64,000 bases of DNA. Origin: Rhizomys pruinosus (lineage: Eukaryota > Chordata > Mammalia > Rodentia > Spalacidae). This document shows, piece by piece, positions 20,164 through 31,740 of this stretch. The notes beneath the pieces were generated by a model. It was not told the origin of the DNA. It made no database searches and saw nothing but the letters and a program-made list of their open reading frames with translations. Every line of letters starts with the position of its first letter. Position 1 is the first letter of the stretch. The stretch is taken from the NCBI GenBank assembly GCA_009823505.1, contig VZQC01013302.1:2325765-2389764 (forward strand), in the 5' to 3' direction. Made by a program: the position numbers and the translations under genes.

Positions 20164-20965
20164 TGTGAATATAATCATTGTCTCTGGCGGTACTGGTTCA
20201 GCAGGTGGGAAAGGTGGATTTAGCATTTTGACAGTTTCCAGACATATTTGGGGTTTCCACATAGGAAGCTTTGGTATAGGCTCGAGCATGGGTTGGAGAG
20301 CCAATCGTACCCCTGGTGATGTATCATGGCTGTGACAACACTTGGGACCTTGAGATTTAGGCATTATCCTAGAGCCAGTGTGACAGCCTCCTTGGCCGTA
20401 AGGACATGGCTGCCAGGGCTCATAAGCAGAGTGGTCATCTACCTGCCACCATGTCTAGTTGTCTGGACAGGCAGGCCACAGTGGCCTATATTTTCATGGT
20501 TAAGACTCCCAGGGCCAATGCCACTCCCTTCCTCTCATGGACAAATAGGTCAAACACACAGGTCATGCCAGGAAGTCCCTGGGCAAGTACTTCCGGTGGG
20601 GCCTTCTTGAGTATCAGGAAGGCATCTGGTCCCCACTCAAATGGTTCCTTTGCTTCCCACTGTGTGGCCACATGAGGGGTTTGACTTATCCAGCTGTGAT
20701 AAAAGCAGACTGTCCCCCAGAAACTCTCCAGTTTATCTGGGTCTTTAGAATTGGGAGGATCTAGCTTGCCCTTTTCATTTGAGCCCTGAGGCTTGATTTC
20801 CTTTTAAAACCTGGAAACCCAACCATTTCAGCAGATTTTTGCCTTCTTAGTGGATACCTTCTATCTCCCCCTGGAGCAGATCTAGCAGCATTTCTGTTCC
20901 TCTTTTGCAGTCCTTCAAAAAAATCATCCACATATTGCAGGAGTGAGTATTTCACTTCCACACGT
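20164..20965 (-). pseudogene. ERV pol: RT palm (YVDD) and connection
   Basis: Minus-strand 20961-20761 encodes LLQYVDD near its start; YVDD occupies 20923-20934 and is intact. Further on (20671-20486) the order F-x-W-G-P-D-A-F, then G-L-P-G-M, then F-D-L-F-V-H-E matches the gammaretroviral RT thumb/connection region. Known role: reverse transcriptase. Several stops and frame changes follow, so the copy is dead. Overlapping plus-strand frames (20326-20675) are shadows. The class I (gammaretrovirus-like) assignment rests on this region. Confidence 0.85.
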
Positions 20966-20973
20966 GGGAAATG

Positions 20974-21296
20974 TATTAGTTACTTTTCTGTTGTGATAAA
21001 ACACCATGTCCAAAACAAATTATGGAAGGAAGGATGGATTTGGCTTAGTATTAGGCAGAGGCACGGCAGCAGACGTGGCTGGAGCAGAAAGCTGAGCATG
21101 CCTTTTTCAAGCAGGGACAGAAGCAGAGAAAGCAATAGGAAGTGTAGGAAGGCTTATTAAATCTCAAAGGCTGTCCCCAGTGATAAACTTCCTCCAGCAA
21201 GGCCACACCTCCTGAAATCTCCCAAAACATCATCAACTGGGGACCAAATGTCCAAATACTTGGAGCCTATGGAGGACACCTTTTCAAACCACCACT
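20974..21296 (+). mobile_element. Rodent medium-reiterated repeat (family Y) inside RT
   Basis: It runs from TATTAGTTACTTTTCTGTTG to TTTCAAACCACCAC. It splits the RT gene exactly: flanks GGGAAATG (20966-20973) and TGGAAATG (21296-21303) form an imperfect 8-base repeat, as hAT-type DNA elements make. Related copies are at 32790-33142 and perhaps 40905-41210. Similar to what I remember as URR1, but the name is uncertain. Confidence 0.65.
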
Positions 21297-21303
21297 GGAA
21301 ATG

Positions 21304-21905
21304 TGCCAGATCAACTGCCAGGGCTTCTCCAAGTATTGTGGGGTAGTTTTTGAATCCGTGAGGCAGTCAATTCCGGATCAATTGGTCCTTCCAGCTGGTG
21401 GTGAAGTCTTCCCAATCAAAGGCAAGTATGGGCTGAATTATGGGTGCCAGGTCAATGCAGAAGAAGGCATACTTCAGATCCAGGCATCTGAACCATTGGA
21501 CCTCTAGAGGTATGAGGCCTAGAAGAATGTCCACATTGGGGACCACCAGATGGATGGTGGCACAGGCCTGTTCATAGCTCTGGAAAAGTTGGTAGTCGAA
21601 GTTATCTGGTTTCCTCTAGGGGAGCAGTGGAGTGTTCTATGGAGACTGGCAATTTTGGAGCAATCTGAACTCTATAATCTCTGAAAACAGACAGAGATGC
21701 CAACCTTGGCCTCTCAAGATAAGGTAAATTATCAGAACCTTACCAGGCAGGCTTCAACAAGTAGATTGACTAGTACAAGTGAATGGTTGTGGCCCAGCCC
21801 AGGAAGGTCCCTTTCGCCCCAGACCTCAGGGAAGCAAGAACCCCCAGTTTCCAGGACAGAATTGGTGTTTGAAGTTTACAACACTGAAATTCTCTGACAT
21901 CTCCA
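21304..21905 (-). pseudogene. ERV pol: RT fingers/palm N-terminal part
   Basis: Read leftward, minus-strand translation gives L-D-L-K-Y-A-F-F-C-I-D-L (RT motif A region, keeping the first catalytic Asp), then L-P-H-G-F-K-N-Y-P-T-I (the conserved L-P-Q-G-F-K-N-S-P-T region), then joins the YVDD block across the family Y insertion. A stop precedes the LPHGF segment. Upstream (to about 21900) similarity fades. Integrase, gag and the 5' LTR are not seen. Confidence 0.85.
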
Positions 21906-22270
21906 CTAACTTCTTTGCTACTCTGAATCTGTTTTTACAGTCTTTTTCTGCTAACTGATATCACTCATAAGCTCATTAAACAAATATCTGTTCAGCATCT
22001 GTCATGAGCCTGGCACTGCTCTGGGTACTGGGCATGCAAAAAGGAACAAGGAACATCTGGTCCCTCTGTACACTTAGAGTCTAGTGTAATGGAGAAACTG
22101 AGTGTGAACAAGGGGCTAATGAGGACTCTACCTACTTGAACTGAGGTTAGAGCTGATGGAAATCTCAAACCATTCCATTGAATTTCACCAGCAAATATGA
22201 TTAAACTGCTGCTGTACAGTAATAATGAGCACATCTGTACACTGGAAGACATATGTCTTTAGAGTTTGGG
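21906..22270. other. Unique DNA beyond the ERV, no gene seen
   Basis: No retroviral or other coding similarity is visible. Confidence 0.45.
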
Positions 22271-22280
22271 TCAACCTCAG

Positions 22281-22282
<2 letters not shown>

Positions 22283-22325
<43 letters not shown>
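22283..22325. repeat. (CT)n microsatellite
   Basis: About 21 uninterrupted CT units. Confidence 0.99.
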
Positions 22326-22326
<1 letters not shown>

Positions 22327-22327
<1 letters not shown>

Positions 22328-23487
22328 CTCTTGAATATCTTTGAGTAATTCAAACTCAAGTTGTCAAAACTGGCCAGTTTTGTTTACTTTATAAATGGTA
22401 CCACAACCAGGCTAAACACTTGGTCTTGTTCTTTAATGTTTTCTTGTACCTCTCCCTTAACTTCATTCTATGTTGGTGATTTCTACAGTACCCTTAGGAA
22501 AGAGCTCACCTAGTCATCCTGTCTATAAGACAGATTCATGAGGTCCATAGACTGATCTTACACTACAAACCTCATCCTTGGCCACTCTACTTTGCCCTGT
22601 TATACCATTTCTGTACCACAAAGCTCAATTTGATCACTCTCTACTTTCCATTCTTTCTATGAACCACTAGAAATTTGTATGGACTCTCTCCTCCAAGGGA
22701 CTTAACATCATTGCTACTTCCTCCCCACCATCGTTTGGAAAATAAGCCATCTTTCCATACTTGATTTGGGCTTATCTCTTCCCTCAGGAGAGCTGGAATC
22801 CTTTTAGCAAGCTTCCATAACAAGAGTACTTCTCCTATAACACGTTGTATTGTAGTATTTGCATATCCTCCCTCTCCAACAGATTCTTTGAGAGATAAGA
22901 TTCTCTGTCATTTACCATTGCCTCCTATGCTTTCAATGCTTGATATATATTAGATATAACTTACACATTTTACATTTATTAAGTAGAAATTTAAATTTTA
23001 AGACAATTTATGCTGTAGAATTTCTAAACAGAACTGAAGCTACTGACAGAGATGAAAAAAGCTAAAATACTATTCAAGACACTGAAGTGTCCTGGTTAGT
23101 GACCTTTATTATTAGACAGATAGAAAGCTACAGTCTGAATTTCCACCAAGGCATTTATTATGAAGCTAATGGAGTTGGAGTCGTAAGCTCCTCCTTGGGG
23201 GTAAAAGCTCTTCCCAAGCCCCATGAGGACTTAGCAATCTTATTTAAGCTGATGGTTTGGTAAATTTTGGAGTAAGGTACTCTAATTTGCAATAGTCTTT
23301 TCTCGTTCCAACTTCCCTTGTCAATATTTTTCTTTATGTGTGATTGTACTTAATGCAGCTACAGGTATTTTGAAAGCCGAATCCTGTATTCTGGCTACAC
23401 TGAGTTTGGATTTAGTAAGGAATATTTATTTATTTTACAGTTATTTCTAGGCAAATAAGTTGTCACTAACCAATGAAAAAAACCACT
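22327..23487. other. Unique DNA, no gene seen
   Basis: Frames of about 60 codons only, unrecognised. Confidence 0.5.
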
Positions 23488-23606
23488 CTACCCATATGTA
23501 ATGATGCTCACCTATAATTCCAGCACTCAGGAGGAGAAAGTAGGTCTGTGTGTTTGTTCAAGGCCAGCCAGCGCCTTCACTATACAGTGAAGCACTATCT
23601 CAAAAG
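23488..23606 (+). mobile_element. Old B1 SINE
   Basis: Degraded B1 with CACCTATAATTCCAGCACTC, TTCAAGGCCAGCC and CACTATCTCAAAAGCC. High divergence marks an early B1. Confidence 0.75.
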
Positions 23607-24455
23607 CCAAAAACCAAAACAGTAACAAAGTTCTGTTATTTCCTACATTTCCTGATAATTGTCAGTTTTTTCAGCTTTTTAAGTTTCTAATTTTTCATGA
23701 ATTCTTTTCCTACTAACAAGTTGCCGTTTCTATATGTAATTTTGTATTTATTGTTTTGTATTATTTTTCTCAAGGATAGTATTCTCAAATTATTTGTGTC
23801 AAATATCACATAACCTGGAGGTATACTTTGTTTTCTTGAATATGAACAGAGAAAAATCAGGACCATTGGAAGCAAACTGTTATTTTGTTCTTGTTCTGTC
23901 TTCTAGCTAGTTAAGCAGATTAGTCAGAGTCATGTTGTTAGCAGGAAGAAGCCTGAAGGGACATTTCATCTCTGGGTTCCAGTCTTTAGTGGGACTATTA
24001 ACATGGATTCTTTTCAGTTCTCTGATAACATTCTTTTCACCATATTCCACTCTTGTCCAGGCAATAATGAATATTAAGTGACATTACATTCTCAGAAAAC
24101 AGTGCGGATATTAAATACCATAGAAGATATGGCATCCTTTTTCATACTTGTGTTTTCTTTATCTACCTTCTACCTCCAATAATTCTAGGGATAGGGTTAC
24201 CTACCTAGACCCCTCAGCATAATAAATATCAAACCGGGAAAATAGTCAGCTAGTCTCAAGCACACATAGTTGCTTCCCAAAAAAATTGTCTTCACAATGA
24301 CCTTGGCCTTTATACTTCTTCAGTGAACATTATCTGAAGACATAATTTCTGCATAGAGTTATGTTTAAATGGAAGATATATGACTGAAGCATCCAACTAT
24401 GACCTTTGCCCAAATTGGCCTTACTCAAATTGGAACAAGGGGTACCTGTAATATG
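23607..24455. other. Unique DNA, no gene seen
   Basis: AT-rich, without a repeat I recognise. Confidence 0.45.
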
Positions 24456-24903
24456 TTAGCTGACAATCTTTAGGCAAACTCACCTTTGCTAATTGAAAAT
24501 AGAGAAACAGATTTTCATTTCTGCCAAAGAACCTTAATGGTAGCATTATTTAAACCCATCAACATGTATAAAATGATCTAATGTTGGAAATATTATGTTT
24601 CATAATCAAAGAAAATGAAAATGATTCTCAGAGGAAATGGAAAATTATGAGCTTTCTGCTAGCTTCACTAAATTATGAATTAGCTGACAATCTTTAGGCA
24701 AACTCACCTTTACTAATTGAAAACAGAGAAACAAATTTTCATTTCTGCCAAAGAACCTTAATAGTAGCATTATTTAAACCCATCAACATGCATAAAATGA
24801 TCTAATGTTGGAAATATTATGCTTCATAATCAAAGAAAATGAAAATAATTCTCAGAGGAAATGGAAAATTATGAGCTTTCCGCTAGCTTCACTAAATTAT
24901 GAA
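24456..24903. repeat. Tandem duplication of a 224-bp unique segment
   Basis: Copy 1 is 24456-24679 and copy 2 is 24680-24903, both starting TTAGCTGACAATCTTTAGGC. They are colinear without gaps and I count eight differences (about 96% identical), all transitions. The unit is not a SINE or LINE that I recognise. Confidence 0.97.
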
Positions 24904-25400
24904 TTCTTAGCTTCCATCTAAGCAATTGGCTATTTTGTGTTATTACATAGCAACCCTCCTGTTCTCAACAGCCAATGAGCGATTAGCAAAGGATGGGGCA
25001 CGCTGTCATTTGTTTTGAGGAAATCTCAGGAAAGTAAAGAAAATATGCTCATTCCCAGTTATAATTAGCATGTTTAATATGCTAAACCTTCCTTCCTGCC
25101 TTGCCTGATTCTCCCCAGACAGAAAAGAATGTTTTATAAGGTGAAGGAAAGCAAATTATGCCTCTCCAGCAGAGGTAACACTTAATGGAGAATCTATTGT
25201 TTCTGTTTATTATCATGATTAATTCTCACAAGAACCCTGAAAGATAAATATCATTATCCTGATTTTAAAAATAAGAATTCAGCTGCAAAGAAGTCAAGTA
25301 ACAATCCTGAAGCAGCTGGGAAGGGATTGAGCTCAAATTTACTTCTCAACCTTCCTGAACCTCTCTCCGACTCGCCCCCTGTGATGCAAAAATGTTTAGC
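24904..25400. other. Unique DNA after the duplication
   Basis: Contains AGCCAATGAGCG and AAGCAATTGGC (CCAAT-like boxes) near 24920-24985, but I see no coding exon or confident promoter. Confidence 0.35.
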
Positions 25401-25414
25401 AGCATACAGGTTTT

Positions 25415-25571
25415 GTTTTGTCTTTTTTTGTCTTTTTGAGACAGGGTCCCCCTGTAGCCCCAGCTGTCCTGGAACTCACTACGTAGACCAGGCTGGCCTT
25501 GAACTCATAGAGATCTGCCTGCCTCTGCCCCTTGAGTCCTGGGGTTAAAGGCATGTTCCACCATGCCCAGC
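25415..25571 (-). mobile_element. B1 SINE, antisense
   Basis: Antisense B1 (GTCTTTTTGAGACAGGGTCC to CACCATGCCCAGC). Imperfect TSD AGCATACAGGTTTT at 25401-25414, GGCATACGGGTTTT just right of the element. Confidence 0.93.
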
Positions 25572-25726
25572 GGCATACGGGTTTTTTCCCTCAGTTACAC
25601 TTTAAAGAGGGCTGGTCCACTGGCTTAGGAAGGAGGTGGGCAGAGCTATATATATAAATGGCTGGTTCTGAGCACCATGGTGCATGAAGAATGCATTCTG
25701 CCTAGTATTGACTCTTGCTTCTTCTT

Positions 25727-25851
25727 AGCACTTGGGAGGCAGGGGCAGAGGATGTTTGTGAGTTCAAGGCCAGCCTTGTCTACAAAGTGAGTTCCAGGAC
25801 AGCTGGAGCTACAGGGAGAACTTGTCTTGAAAAGACAAAAAAAAAAAAAAG
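25727..25851 (+). mobile_element. B1 SINE, 5'-truncated
   Basis: It starts within the body at TTAGCACTTGGGAGGCAGGG and ends CTTGAAAAGACA with A14. Confidence 0.92.
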
Positions 25852-26280
25852 CAGTATCTAGAAAGATTCCCCCAGGAGACATTGACTGTTCTAGAAAATA
25901 TTGGGAAATTGAGAAGAAAAGGACTGTTACCTTACACATCTCACATACTCACTGAGAGAAGTAGTTATTTAAATTCATCACATTAGTATACCTAATGTCA
26001 TACAAAATAGGTAAAAAATCATTTCTTATCCTCCATTTCGATTCTTATCTCTCCTTTGGCTACTCACAAGAACCTAACATTTCCTTACCCCCATTCATAT
26101 GTCCTCTCTACACAAGAAGCAATTCAATGTTTGCAAGTGCTCCTTTTCCCTTTCTTCACAAATGTGCCTTTGTTCCCTATGCCTCATTTCCTGGAAATGC
26201 CTCCCACACCTATGTCTCTGGTAAGGTTCTCCAAGGTGCAGATCAATTAACATGAAGCTGAAGGCTCTCTTGACCCTTTT
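25852..26280. other. Unique DNA, no gene seen
   Basis: Frames of 64 and 86 codons at 25995-26255 overlap each other and are unrecognised. Confidence 0.45.
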
Positions 26281-26294
26281 AAGAAAAATGAATA

Positions 26295-26540
26295 GGGCTG
26301 GAGAGATGGCCTAGCGGTTAAGAGCGCCGACCACTCTTGCAGAGGACCCGGATTCGATCCCCAGCACCCACATGGCGGCCGAGAACTGTATGAAACTCCA
26401 ATTCCAGGAGAGCTCCAGTTCCAGGGGAATCCGACACCCTCTTCTGACCTCTGTGGCATTGCACGACACGGGTGCACAAACTTGCATGCAGGCAGTACAT
26501 TCATACACATACGGAAATAAATAAAAATAATAAAAAAAGA
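26295..26540 (+). mobile_element. B2 SINE, full length, long subfamily, perfect TSD
   Basis: Complete B2: head GGGCTGGAGAGATGG, A box TGGCCTAGCGG, B box GGATTCGATCC, and an A-rich tail. The TSD AAGAAAAATGAATA is exact at 26281-26294 and 26541-26554. An internal near-duplication (CTCCAATTCCAGG then CTCCAGTTCCAGG) marks the long subfamily. Known biology: RNA polymerase III promoter in the head. Minus frames of 60-87 codons are artefacts. Confidence 0.98.
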
Positions 26541-26554
26541 AAGAAAAATGAATA

Positions 26555-27565
26555 TTTGCAGTCTCTTAGACTCGACAGTAATTTTAACCTTATTAGAATA
26601 TTAATAATAAAGGAACACAATTATACAATTTTTGCATGTCTTAATCCCCCCTAAATTACTTGTTTAAGAGAACATGGATGTTTAATTAATAAGTAGGTAA
26701 ATTGATAGTCTTATTTACTAGATTATAGAATTTTTTCTATTTAATTTGAGATCCTAGTGTACTCATCTTTTTCTTTTTGATAGTATAAACTCAGCATCTT
26801 TGATTCCAGAGAAATGTATAATTATATCCTAAAACCCAAAAGAGAAGGCAGGAACAGAAGTAGAAGGGGTGGTAGAGGACTAGGGGAGGAAGGGAGGGGA
26901 AGATTTTGCCAGGCTTTCTGTAAAAGGAATCATCTGTTTTGGAAGATAGGCTTGAAATTTTTGCCACCTCTGTCAGAACACAGTCAGACACACCACATTT
27001 AAAATGTTACTAGGAGAGGACACAGTTCTTGACAAAGAGATCTTTTTGTAAATCATCCAGTATTCTCTAGAGGCACCTTAGCTCACAAGGTCACCATGAA
27101 CAGTGATGGATGAGCTGAGTGCCACGTGAAGCAGTTAAAAGAACAGGAAGCTTGCAACTAGAAGTCTTGAAATTGCTCGCCAGCTCTGCCATTTGTTCAT
27201 ACTGTCCTTGTACAGCTTATGTAACTTCTCCAAACCTTACTCTGTAACCCTTGGCATCCAAACCTCTTTCATGTAAACCTCCGAGCAAGAAACACTTCCA
27301 TGTCTGTTTCAGAGTAAGTGTTCTTTAATGGCGTATTTTCACATGATGAATCAAATCCATCCGGCAATTTCTACTGTTTAGTTTTTGAGATACTATAAAA
27401 TCTTCTGTCTGGTTGGAACACGTATAAGATGCAATTTGTTACCCCTTTCAGGCAGGTAAAAAAGCTACTGTGCTAGAATTCCATTTAATTAATCTCTCCT
27501 GATCTGAAGAAAGAAAACAAAGGTTTATTGTTTGAATCTTAGGCAGACATGTTTCCACAAGATAT
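26555..27565. other. Unique DNA, no gene seen
   Basis: Holds a purine-rich patch (about 26840-26900) and short frames only. Confidence 0.45.
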
Positions 27566-27570
27566 CTGTA

Positions 27571-27626
27571 TATATTTCTCCTGTTGGTGATGTTACTTAT
27601 ATATTTCTCCTATTGTTGATGTTACT
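27571..27626. repeat. Two-copy 29-bp tandem repeat
   Basis: TATATTTCTCCTGTTGGTGA TGTTACT at 27571 recurs at 27600 with two substitutions. Confidence 0.85.
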
Positions 27627-27836
27627 GTGCTCGGCTTAAGTACCAAAACATTTTTACTTCCTACAGCCCATAATACGTATTTTCTTCATATTGATATAAG
27701 TGGAACCTTTTGAACAGTATTTGTGGTTTTACTTTTCAAGGCAAATAAATATATACATAAATAAAATTGAGAAACATCTATGTAAAATACCTCAGATTAC
27801 TAGGTGAATGGGTTTTTTCTAAACTTTTCAATTTTT

Positions 27837-28033
27837 CATTATATTTATTTTATGTGTTGCCTACAGGTGTGTAAGTGCATCATGCAATGCCTGAGGAGGT
27901 CAGAAGGTGTTGGATCCCCTGAAATTGGACTTATGGACAGTTGCTAGCTGGGATGTGACTGCTGGGAATAGAACCCAGGTCCTCTGCAAGAGCAACTGGT
28001 GCTCTTAACTACTGAGCCATCTCTCCAAGCCCC
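27837..28033 (-). mobile_element. B2/B3 SINE, antisense
   Basis: GGTCAGAAGGTGTTGGATCC through CTGAGCCATCTCTCC AAGCCC. Imperfect TSD AACTTTTCAATTTTT at 27822-27836 against AACTTTTCAGTTTTC just right. Moderately old. Confidence 0.9.
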
Positions 28034-28320
28034 TGAACTTTTCAGTTTTCAAGTAGCAAATGTTACTGCTAAATATCAAACATGCTAGAGTTTACCCTCC
28101 AAAATATTAGTGATGATATAATTTGAGTATCATTTCTATGTATATATACAGTATCTTGTTAAGGTAACAGGAGCATTACTTGGGTTCCTTTGCAGTTTCG
28201 AAAGGTTAATTAAATTGTTGAGCAATATTTTAATTTATTTTAATTTGCCTCATTGGGATTCATCCTTCTAATAGCTTTGAATATCTTTGCATTCATTAAA
28301 GTCTATTAAAGTAAAGCTTT

Positions 28321-28506
28321 TTATCTTTTTTATTTTTTTATTTTTTTTAATTTAATTTAATTTTTTTTTGTCTTTTGGTCACAGGTCTCCCTGTAGCTCT
28401 GGCTGTCCTGGAACTCTATAAACCAGGCTGGCCTTGAACTCCCAGAGATCCGACTGCCTCTGCCTCCAAAGTACTGGGATTAAAGGTGTGGGCTACCATG
28501 CCCGGC
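28321..28506 (-). mobile_element. B1 SINE, antisense
   Basis: T-rich tail at left, then AGGTCTCCCTGTAGCTCTGG to CTACCATGCCCGGC. TSD AAAGCTTTTTATCTT/AAGCTTTTAATCTT on either side, allowing one gap. Confidence 0.93.
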
Positions 28507-31196
28507 AAGCTTTTAATCTTAACCAAATATTCATTCATGGTCACATTTAAAATTTGAACCTAATTGTTAGCAAAATGTTAGACACTGTAGAGATCTGTGC
28601 ACTTAAAGGCCATTTTCCTGGTAGCTGACATTCTCTCTTGTTTATATCATATCTGAAAAAGAAAGAGCTTGGTTATCCAATAGTCCTTTTTCCTATCTTT
28701 GTTCCAGGGCATAGACAAGGACCATAGTGCTTTTATGGATGTGGTAGTGTTCATTGCCGAAAAATTCCTTGGACTTCATATTTTTAAGGGAAAACCAGAT
28801 CACATTTTGCATTCTAAGAAAAATATTTTCTCACCTGCATATGGACTTAGAAGAGCATGTATTATCATGGAGTGTCACTACAGCATGCACTCAGCAGGAT
28901 AGGATACTTTCATGTCTCACCCGCTGGAGGCAATGTGGCTTCCCCACTAGTTATAATGTCAACCAATGAGGGACACTTCTAGCATGGTATATTTCAAGTG
29001 ATTATGAATGTATGTTTCAAGTGGACAGAATGTATGTTATACATAAGGAGAGAAAAGACCCATGAATTTTGAAGTCAAGTCGATGTCACCGTCAGCAGGT
29101 GTACTTTTTATCTCATTTTAGCATTACAGACATGAGAAAAATTACAAGTATATTTCCATATTATCAAAGGGTGATTATTGGAAGAAAAGAATTACCATTC
29201 TATAAGATTTCACTTAATCTAAAAAAAAAAGATTTTACTTAATCTGTTAATTAACAGGAGAATAATGTGATGATTGATTCAAAGACCATTTGAATTTTTA
29301 GGATATTTATAGATTTAATAGATTAATGTGAGATATTGCTAATTTTGATTTTATTAGAGATATTCCAGTAGAGTCCAAAAGATGTTTCATAGAGTCTGCA
29401 TCATTTATTTCACCCAACAGAAATGATTTTCATTTTTACTGGCTAAAAATTCTGTCAATTAAGTAGTTTCATGAAGTCTGAGACCTTCGATCTATTATCA
29501 TTATGAGATGAATTAAGTTCATTGCTCTAGAAAATCCCTGACACTCTTTGCCCCATATGATGTTGAAAAAGCACACTCCAACTCTATGCCTTTTGTTAAA
29601 TTTTGATAATTTTCTGATAAAAGCAATGAATTACACAATATATGTTTCTGTAAGGTTTTGTTAACTAGGAAATGATACATATTTCAGTCAAGATGTATTA
29701 TGCATAATAAATCCTTGCTTTGTTTTCCTGCATAAAGATCTAGGGCAGTCCTGCTCATTTTTGTGTCAGCAGTCACTAAAGTTGAGAGTGAGCAGTTGGT
29801 ATGAGTGGCATTTTACAGACATTGTGCTGCTTACAAATTGCAAAGCCAATGCATATTTTTCATGACACATGTATTTCAACTCTTTGAAAAGTACAGAAGA
29901 GGTTGAAATGCAGAGTGCAGAGATACCAAAGTTCTACATCAAATGCATAAAAAAAAAGCCTTGTTCTGACCTATACGAATCTACAAAGAACGGTATTTTT
30001 CTTGATGTTAGGGCATTATTTTTCTAACACAGATGACAATATGCCATTGTCTGGATATCAAGGTTTTCCATGTTTTTCTTGAAAGTACTTCTCTGAAATT
30101 TTCCAACAACAACATAGTTTGGGTCCTTAATAAGGTTATTCCGTAGCCTGTAACATAACAATATAGACTCTGAGGCAGGATTTGTTGCTTTGAATTCTGA
30201 TTAAGAGGCTCTGGGAAAGTCACTCGGGCCAGAGGGTCTTTCCTTATTTGTGAAATGAATTAATTAATGTACCTTTCATAGACAATTCCTGTGAGAACTA
30301 AGTAAGTCTTTATCACTCTCTTAGATATTGCCTATGACATAGCAAATGCACAGAAATCGCATAATAGATTATATGTCAATAAGATTATAATGATAATAAT
30401 GAAGTCTCAGCTCTTTTCTGGACAGTTTAACCTCTCTGTCTACTCTTCTGTACTTCTGTCCTTTTTCTCACTTTGGTCTCTTCTCACAACTGCAAAATTA
30501 ATCAGAGCCATCTTTCGATAGTTTATTCCAACCTACTTCTTAGTGATGACCTCTTCTAAAGAGGCATTGGAGTTAATTATACAATATCCTACATTTGTTG
30601 TTGCTTCATGTGTTGATTGATTCTGCTATTGGACATGGACATTGCAATATCTTGAGAATAGATGAAGAAAGATTCCACTTTATGTCAACCTAGGAAAATG
30701 GTCTCTGTTTCAAGTGCCTCTTGGCAATAAAAAAATGGCATGAGAGAAAATGAAGTTCATTGCCATTAAGTCAAGCTTCTTTCCAACAACATCTCTCTAA
30801 CTGCCTAACTACAACTATGTGTTTCATTTGCTCGATGGTCTGCCTCCCCATCAGCGTGTGAGGTGTCACTGGGACTGCATGCCTAGCTGCTGCTCTTGGT
30901 GTCTTGCTTCACCCTGGACTTAGTGCCTTGAGGTGTGGTGGACAAAAGCAAAAATTTATAAGAGCATAGAAAATAAAAATTAAATGGAGTATACTTTGTT
31001 TCCATCTTAAGGAAAATCTTTGGCTTCCTCACTGTGCACCAAACATTAGAGATCCCCAGTGGTATGTTGGACTTTGTCTCCTCTCTCAAACTGTTCACAG
31101 TTTTGTAAGTACAATAATAGTTTTATTAATTTGACTTTTTGTAGAGACAAGGATCATTTAAATGATCTGCATCAATTTAATTATTAAATTTACATT
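28507..31196. other. 2.7 kb of unique DNA, no gene seen
   Basis: Longest quiet stretch of the window. The frames are 71 codons or shorter; none has recognisable homology, and I find no repeat or RNA gene. Confidence 0.5.
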
Positions 31197-31360
31197 TAAT
31201 TATTTATTGGAGGGTGGGATGCATGTGTACCGTAGAACACAAGTGCATGTCAGAGGATAGCTGAGTTGGTTCTCCTTCCACTATGTGGGTTCCAGAAATC
31301 AAAGCCAGGAGATCAGGCTTGGCAGCAGTTGCCTTTATCCACTGAACCACCTTCCAGCCC
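31197..31360 (-). mobile_element. B3-like SINE, antisense
   Basis: GGGATGCATGTGTACC, TTGGTTCTCCTTCCACTATG, TGGGTTCCAG and CCACTGAACCACCTTCCAGC fit B3, an older relative of B2. Confidence 0.75.
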
Positions 31361-31585
31361 TGAATTGATTTTAAAATGGGACACAGAACCTCAAATAGGG
31401 ATCATTAATTTGGTTTCTTTATCATCTCTGCTCTACATGTTTCCTTGAATGGTAAGCCCCTGAGGGGAGAGGAAAGTTCACATTAATTTTTCCTACCAAT
31501 ATGTCTGCAAAAACCTCCCATCCCAGACTACTGGGGCCCAAATAACATTTAATCCATGTCCTGAGGTCCCTTTCCTAATAGGTTC

Positions 31586-31736
31586 TTCCCTTCCTTCCTT
31601 CCTTCCTTCCTTCCTTCCTTCCTTCCTTCCTTCCTTCTTTCCTTCCTTCCTTCTTCTTCTTTCTTTTCCACTTATCTCCTCCTCCTCCTCCTCCTCCTCC
31701 TCCTCCTTCTCCTCCTCCTTCTCCTCTTCATCTTCC
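31586..31736. repeat. (CCTT)n plus (CCT)n polypyrimidine tract
   Basis: About fifteen CCTT units, then CTT/TTC variation, then CTC/TCC triplets. The 120-codon minus frame rich in Glu and Lys across it is a simple-repeat artefact. Confidence 0.98.
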
Positions 31737-31740
31737 TGCT

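Noticed and set aside
24920..25100. Promoter suggested by CCAAT-like boxes
   Set aside because: No TATA, initiator, CpG enrichment or adjacent exon is visible.
26311..26500. tRNA gene suggested by intact A and B boxes
   Set aside because: The boxes are the head of a B2 SINE with tail and TSD, and the sequence does not fold as a full tRNA gene.
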